Positions 58,316 to 64,000 of a stretch of DNA of 64,000 nucleotides are shown here, one piece after another; the stretch's first letter is position 1; every line of letters starts with the position of its first letter. The stretch covers positions 7,135,882-7,199,881 of the forward strand of contig NC_036454.1 in assembly GCF_002775205.1 (NCBI RefSeq). The letters are read 5' to 3'. The notes below the pieces were generated by a model. That model had not been told where the DNA came from. It saw only the letters and a program-made list of their open reading frames with translations, and searched no databases. The position numbers were made by a program, and so were the translations under genes. The stretch comes from Xiphophorus maculatus (Eukaryota; Chordata; Actinopteri; Cyprinodontiformes; Poeciliidae).

Positions 58316-60700
58316 TTTGTAGAGAACTGCAAATTTCCAAGTTTAGAGAGGTACGCACATTAGAAAAAAACGTTTTCATATAAAAGTCTCACATAGTGAT
58401 GCAACAATGAGGTTAAAGGCGGTCAGAAAAAAAATCAGGGACTTCATAAAGGTGGCTGAACTAAAAGAATAGCAGCAGCTTTTTGCCTCCAAAATGATAT
58501 TAAGCACAACACTGAAGATTTTCTCCACCCAAAGCAATGTCTTCCAGCTTCATCTGTTCTGACCCACTTTCTGCACTTTACCAGCTTGTCTGAGTGACTG
58601 TATGGGAGGTCGCCTTGCTGTGTGGTTCGCTTTAATTTGTGCAGTAAGAAGACCCTAATTTAACTCTGTGCCAAGACAGAGTAGTGTCATGTCTTATTAT
58701 AAGACAGTCTCAAATCACAGAGTGTGTAGATGCCACTGGAAACCTCTGAACACATACAATGCGAGTGGTACCCCCCTTTCTCCCCCCATCATTCAAGTTG
58801 CACGCTGACCTCAGTTCTCAGCGGTTTTGGCTTAAGAAAAGCACCAGCTCCATTTCCAGTAAATGTCATTTCATAGTTTCTGCATTTCCACAGAGCTGAG
58901 GAGCAGCGTTTTTCGTGTAGAAAGGGCTGCAATTAGACAATGTTTCTCGCAGACTGAGAGTCGACAGAGAGAAGAGATGAAAATTGTATTTTTAAAATTT
59001 CCTCTGGCAACATCTGATGCAAGGATATGACAGCATCTCAGAAAACTGTGCCACATCTTGAAACAAAGGAACATCAAAACAGCATTAATGTTTTTTAAGA
59101 CCCCTTTTAACCAAAGTTAGATTTTAGTAGAAAAAAAGGATATCATAAACTTGCCTTTGCTTTTAAGCTCTTAATCATCAATCTTGAACAATCATTCTCC
59201 TCTCTTTATAATTCCATTGTTAAATTATTACTTTTAGTCACTTTCAAGTGTAATTTGACTCTCCTTTCTTTCTGCTTTGCATTGCAGAAAATATTTGTCT
59301 TTTTCTCCCTCACTCATAAATTTCTTTCTTCCTCTCCTTGCAAGGACTGAAATGGCTACCAGATGTGGTTCCAATCTGTTCTTGTTGCCATGGAAACACA
59401 GGGACTGGAATAGGGTTTTTTTTGTTGTTGTTGTTGTTGTTTCTTAAGTCCTAGGCTTCTGGCTGACTCATGGGACCAGAGTTTTCAAGTCTTGCTATTT
59501 CTATAGACATGGCACGCGGAGGGCGCCCCGGGTCCAACTCGTGTTCAGCCTGCCAGCTGAGATGTCACTGAACCCCTTTCCCACATGGCTCCAACTCTGA
59601 CAGTTTTTGTACAAACTTCACTTGGTGTTGTACAATTGGTCCTTTGTGCTCTTTTCTCTGGCTTGAAGTCAACTACACCAGAAATAATGTTTCTCTCCAC
59701 ATGCTGCTATCAAAATCATTTTCATAGAACTCTCTTACTATAATAATTAAGAAAAGGATAATCAAAACTTCAGCAACAGAGTTATCCTAAAAGCTATAAA
59801 TGTACATGCAAATATACATGCAAACATTAAGATCCGCTGCTTTTCCCACAACATGTCAGGGATGAAAAGCTAGAGAACATGTGTCGGTATCCTCAGCTGA
59901 GAATCTTCTCCATCTGCTCGTTCTCAGCTCGCAGATGGAGGCAGTTGTGTCAACATTCCTCTCTCTTCTGGCAGTAAATCTGACTTCAAGATGTTGTCAC
60001 ATGAAATATTGGACTATGTGAGGGGAAAGGGTGGAGGATAGATCCAGTAAAAGACCTGGTTGACAAGGCTTAACAGAATTTAAAACTAAACTTTGTGAAA
60101 GTTAAGACCAGGTTCAAAGTGGATCTAAAAAGAATGGGCCTAAAACAGATGGCTTTCCTAAGATAACAGCAAATTGAGCATCCTTCTGAAGCTGTGTATA
60201 TTTGGATTGTAAGCTAATAAAATCACACTAGCAGTTAGGAATTAATTAAAATGCCAAATTTAAAAATTGTATCTTTTTTTCTTACTTTTTATGTCCTGAA
60301 ACATAGCGTGTTAGGTTGTCTTACTGTCGCGAGCAGATTTCCTCTACAAAAGAGGGAGAAAGAAAAAGCTGTGTGGGGAGCTGAAGGAAAGAGAACATAA
60401 AATGACAGGAGCAGACAGGAGAAGTCTAAGTGCTATTCTACTGGAAAAATGGGGTCATACAAAGCACTGACAAAAATCATGGTAATAGGTGTGTCACTAT
60501 TTCTCTTGTTAAGAGCATTTATTTCCTAGCGTTTCTTTTTTTTCTGTTTAGTATTATGCTTCTGATTTAGAAAACTAATTTATTTCAAGGTTTTGCCACT
60601 TATTACAAAGAGAGTCAATAAAGATGTGGTAGTGTGGGTAAATCTTAAGTTGCAGATTTGAATGCATTGCACAATGTCGCAATAATGAAAACACTCCCAC
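58316..60700. other. Intergenic, no gene seen
   Basis: No convincing exon. A (GTT)n run lies at about 59423-59441. A short GC-rich island, cacgcggagggcgccccggg at about 59512-59531, stands out from the AT-rich background but has no associated frame. Confidence 0.5.
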
Positions 60701-60711
60701 TTCTTCCAATT

Positions 60712-60763
60712 ATCCATTCATCCATCCATTCATTCATTCATCCATCCAACCAACCAACCAGTC
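60712..60763. repeat. (ATTC/ATCC)n tetranucleotide repeat
   Basis: Mixed catt, catc and aacc tetranucleotide units. Simple sequence DNA. Confidence 0.85.
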
Positions 60764-61257
60764 ATACCTTAAGATCAGTTTTTGCTCTATGCCCTCCAAA
60801 ATAAACCATATACCCAGCACATGATTAAGTTCTTAGAACAGAGTTTCCACTGTTTTAAAACCCATGAAAGGAGCTCTTGTCCCCCTTCCTTGAGTAGCCA
60901 ATCAACAGTCTCCTGGTTCCTTCTGGCTCTTTGAAGAACCGCTCTGACTGAATGCCTCGGGGCTTCTACCATGTCCCTGAGACTCAGCAGTCCAAATCCA
61001 GAGAGGCAGGAAAGGGTCATATATCAGTCAATGACTTGTTCTGTATTGTTCTGCATTTCTATATATATGTATATTGTCAGCTTTACTCTAACGTCACGGA
61101 CTTGGAAAAAAAATTCAATGTGAGTACATGACCCCAAATATGTGTCACAAAGGAGGATATTGTTTCTGTGAAAAGAAATTAAACTAAAGTTGAAGAGAGG
61201 ATTGTTTTTCCAGTCATGGTTTCCACTTTGGCTACACATATTGCTTTTTTTATTCAA

Positions 61258-63440
61258 AAGAACTAAATGAACACACAGAGTTTAACAGCCATACGCTAAA
61301 AGGCAATCAAAGTTGTAGTAAAACAAACAAACAACACAACTAAAACAAAATATATCTTACAGCTGGTGACGGTTTTGCAGTTTCTTTAGGCCCTTCTATA
61401 CAAAAATGTATTGTAAGGCAATGAAACCAGGCAAAGGCCAATCAGGCAAATGACTGCAACTTAATAGTTACACAGTATTATGGTTTTAAGCATATGCACT
61501 TGTTACAACAGTGGTATTATGGTAGTATTGTACAATCTTTCGTATAAGATTTGCTTATGGGAGGCTGCAACAACAAATGGAGGGAGCAGAAAGATTACAA
61601 ATTTCCTCTGCAGCTATAATGCCATATAATTACACTCTGCGTCATGCAGTTAAGTGTTACACAAACAATAACATCAACAGAGAACAATTACAAAGCCAAT
61701 GTAAACTTTAGAGAAGGAACGTACTCTTTCTGCAGATTTGATTAAGAGCCAAAAATAAGCAACACAGCAAAACCAAAAAAAGCTAATATAATATGAAAGT
61801 CAGTTCATTCACACCAAAGAAAACAGAGGAACCCACACGGTCATATAAGCACAGCTTACAAAGATAATAAAAAAAAGTACACAATGTATACAAGTAAAAT
61901 GTTGAAAAAAATAAAGAAATGGCTTGTACCTTGATGAAAAAAGATAGAAACATTTTGTTAATGCAATATTCTTCAACTCAAAAAACATGCCTAAAGCAGA
62001 TTATCATCATTTTTTATGCCACTAGTTGTTCATGTAGTTCAAGTTGTAAAAGCTGCTATAAATTAGCTTTTTTTTCCTACCTGAAAACTTTTTTGTTTGT
62101 GTTCCACAACAATACTGTCATGGATGCGAAATTATGGGGTCCGCACTTGGAGTAAACAGTAGCAAAATCCTTTGGCAGATATGACTTTGGTTTTACACAC
62201 AAAATAAAGTACCATTTAAGTCTCTGTTTTTGCCAGAAGCAAGAACATTCAAACATCCTCCTAAATTTAGCATAAATCTGCTGGTATTATTTAATTCTTC
62301 GAAAGCTATTTTTGTCACAAATTAATCTTACTGATATCTATTCAAAATAAGAATTTGACAGTGACCTGATTTTCTGAGGGATCAAAGAATCTAGTTACAG
62401 AATGTTGAACAAACAGAAACTAAAGGACGTTACATTGTTTTGGTTCTCTTTTTTAGCTTAGTGGTTCAAGTACAGCAAGAGGACATTCTCTTTAATCTTA
62501 GCAAAATCCTTTCATATAAATCAACAAATGAGATCTGACAGAGCTGACCAAGTGATGCTGATTAAGCTTCAAGTGAAAAAAAAAGCTTAATAAGACTGAA
62601 TCTATTAATGAAGAATTAAAATGTTCTTATTTTCATTTGTGAACTTTAAACCATCAAATCTGAGTGATGGTTGATCAAAGATTTTTTGTTGTTGTATTTT
62701 TTAATAAAGATGGTCATAGAAATACTCAGATTCATTAGACTAATTAAAAATTTTAAATATAATACCAAGAGTAGACATTCATCTGCAAAGAAACTCTTTA
62801 AGGCTGGAATGATCTTGAAAAGCTTTGGTGTAAGAGCAATACTGATGCATGTTGGTCTAAGTAAGTCAGAACAGAAAAATATTAGCTTCTAGTCATCAGA
62901 GCACCGATTACTCACTGTCACCGTCTGTGCATTACATGCTAATAGCTATTTTTCTGGCCCTTGTTCTTTTTTATTCCAGCTGTACAACTCATAAAGAAAT
63001 GAAATAAGTTTTGAACATGTCAACACTTTTCTCAGTAAATGTATTTGTGATGGGGCTATTGACATGAAATTCACATCAACTCAGCAACAACATAACTATT
63101 ATACATATAAACAAACAAACTACTAAGTCGTACAAAGAAATAAATCTAAAAATAAAAGTGTGTAATAAAAACTTCAAATATAAGAACAAAAACGCCACAC
63201 AAAGGCATAGAAAACCAAGAAAATAGCTGAAGTTTGTTTGTAGGAATTAATCCTGCCCTCATCAGTCTCAGTTAACATTGGTTGGCTTAGTCCTTGTTAT
63301 TGGCCTTTAAAAGGGTTTCTTACTATCAAGGTATCATAGAAGAAGCATGTCATAATCAGAAGAAGCTCTCTCAGGACCTTCAGATCCTAATTCCTAAGAT
63401 CCTAATAGAGAATTAGTAACATACATGATTCTAATTTTTT
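61258..63440. other. Intergenic, no gene seen
   Basis: AT-rich DNA with chance frames only (for example 61919-62155 and 62671-62892 plus). No recognisable element. Confidence 0.5.
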
Positions 63441-63449
63441 TAATGTCTC

Positions 63450-64000
63450 AGTTAGAGCCATTGGGATCATCATTCAAAATCGGAAAGAACATGTCTCCAT
63501 AAACCAGCCATTGCAAGATTTCTGATAGAGGAGTCAAAAGAATAATCGGCAAAGTTCTCTAACAGCCAATAATTAGTCACAGAAAGCCTCAAAACGACCT
63601 GAAATTAGCAGGTACATTCCTTTTTATGAAGTAATGCACTCATCCCATGTGGCCTCAATGCACACTCACTTTACAAAACTTCATTGCAAAGGAAAAAGCA
63701 TATTGATGCTTGTTTCCTGCAGAACATTTGGACAAGCCAATCAAATATTGGGAGAGTGTAGTCTGGTCAAATGAGACCAAAAGGAATTATTTTTAATGTT
63801 ATTGCACACTCCAAGTCTGGAGCACTAATGGCACTGCATATCACCCCCTAAACACCATGCAAACAATGAGCCCCAATGTAGCACTCCACCATGAAGCTTT
63901 CTATTTGGGAGTGATAGCATCATAGTGTAGCCATGGTGTACTAGTACAGCAATGGTACTGGTAAATTTCACATAATCAATGAAAGAATGACTAGAAAAAT
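63450..64000 (+). mobile_element. Tc1-like transposase relic, runs off the window
   Basis: Blocks tctggtcaaatgagaccaaa (about 63761), ggcactgcatatcaccccct (about 63830) and gggagtgatagcatcatagt (about 63906) follow the order seen in the catalytic half of teleost Tc1-like transposase genes on the plus strand. The preceding 63480-63600 part is a weaker match. No open frame survives. The right end lies outside the window. Confidence 0.65.

Noticed and set aside
60787-61020. Minus-strand open frame with a protein-like stretch (RHSVRAVLQRARRNQETVDW)
   Set aside because: The composition is suggestive and a possible acceptor lies inside it, but there is no recognised domain, no clear donor and no neighbouring exon. 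Not strong enough to list as a gene.

Overview
This is a window of vertebrate nuclear DNA, almost certainly from a ray-finned (teleost) fish. Three things point there: a selenoprotein of the fish-restricted SELENOE (Fep15) type, a cabp7 gene with vertebrate exon structure, and a repeat content of Tc1-like transposons, L2/CR1-like LINE tails ending in pentanucleotide microsatellites, and a tRNA-derived SINE. The DNA is AT-rich and mostly non-coding. Most open reading frames in it are chance frames. I saw no bacterial-type operon, CRISPR array or recognisable retrovirus.

Layout. (1) 1-25 kb, plus strand: cabp7 (calneuron-2). Five coding exons at 1461-1569, 20032-20175, 20981-21093, 23621-23771 and 24861-24991 join in phase to give 215 residues. 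Intron 1 is about 18.5 kb and holds Tc1-like relics, other old repeats and a long perfect inverted repeat near 5.3 kb. A CpG-richer stretch lies just upstream of exon 1. (2) 25-43.8 kb: a probable cabp7 3' UTR, then repeat-strewn non-coding DNA. It contains one orphan exon-like open segment (42766-43005, minus strand) that I could not identify. (3) 43.8-49.7 kb, minus strand: two complete genes in tandem. selenoe (49724-48409, four exons, 135 residues) has an in-frame UGA selenocysteine codon, a signal peptide, a C-terminal RDEL and a foldable SECIS element in its 3' UTR. tmem17 (47833-44046, four exons, 218 residues) encodes a four-helix ciliary transition-zone protein. Its first intron carries an internally deleted L2-like LINE flanked by a 12-bp target-site duplication. 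(4) 50-64 kb: non-coding DNA with a large (CA)n tract, a Tc1-like relic containing a SINE and a LINE tail (56.6-58.2 kb), further Tc1 relics, and no convincing gene.

The three genes do not form a pathway. cabp7 encodes a tail-anchored calcium sensor of the Golgi and plasma membrane, selenoe an ER-lumen redox protein, and tmem17 a cilium membrane protein. The most notable observations are the cysteine-free selenoprotein with its tandem UGA stop placed very close to the SECIS, the endonuclease-only LINE, the window-wide excess of near-perfect short-loop inverted repeats, the duplicated 80-bp segment inside tmem17 that carries a poly(A)-like signal, and the unidentified exon at 42.8-43.0 kb. All identifications come from reading the translated sequence and recalling families. 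No database search was run.
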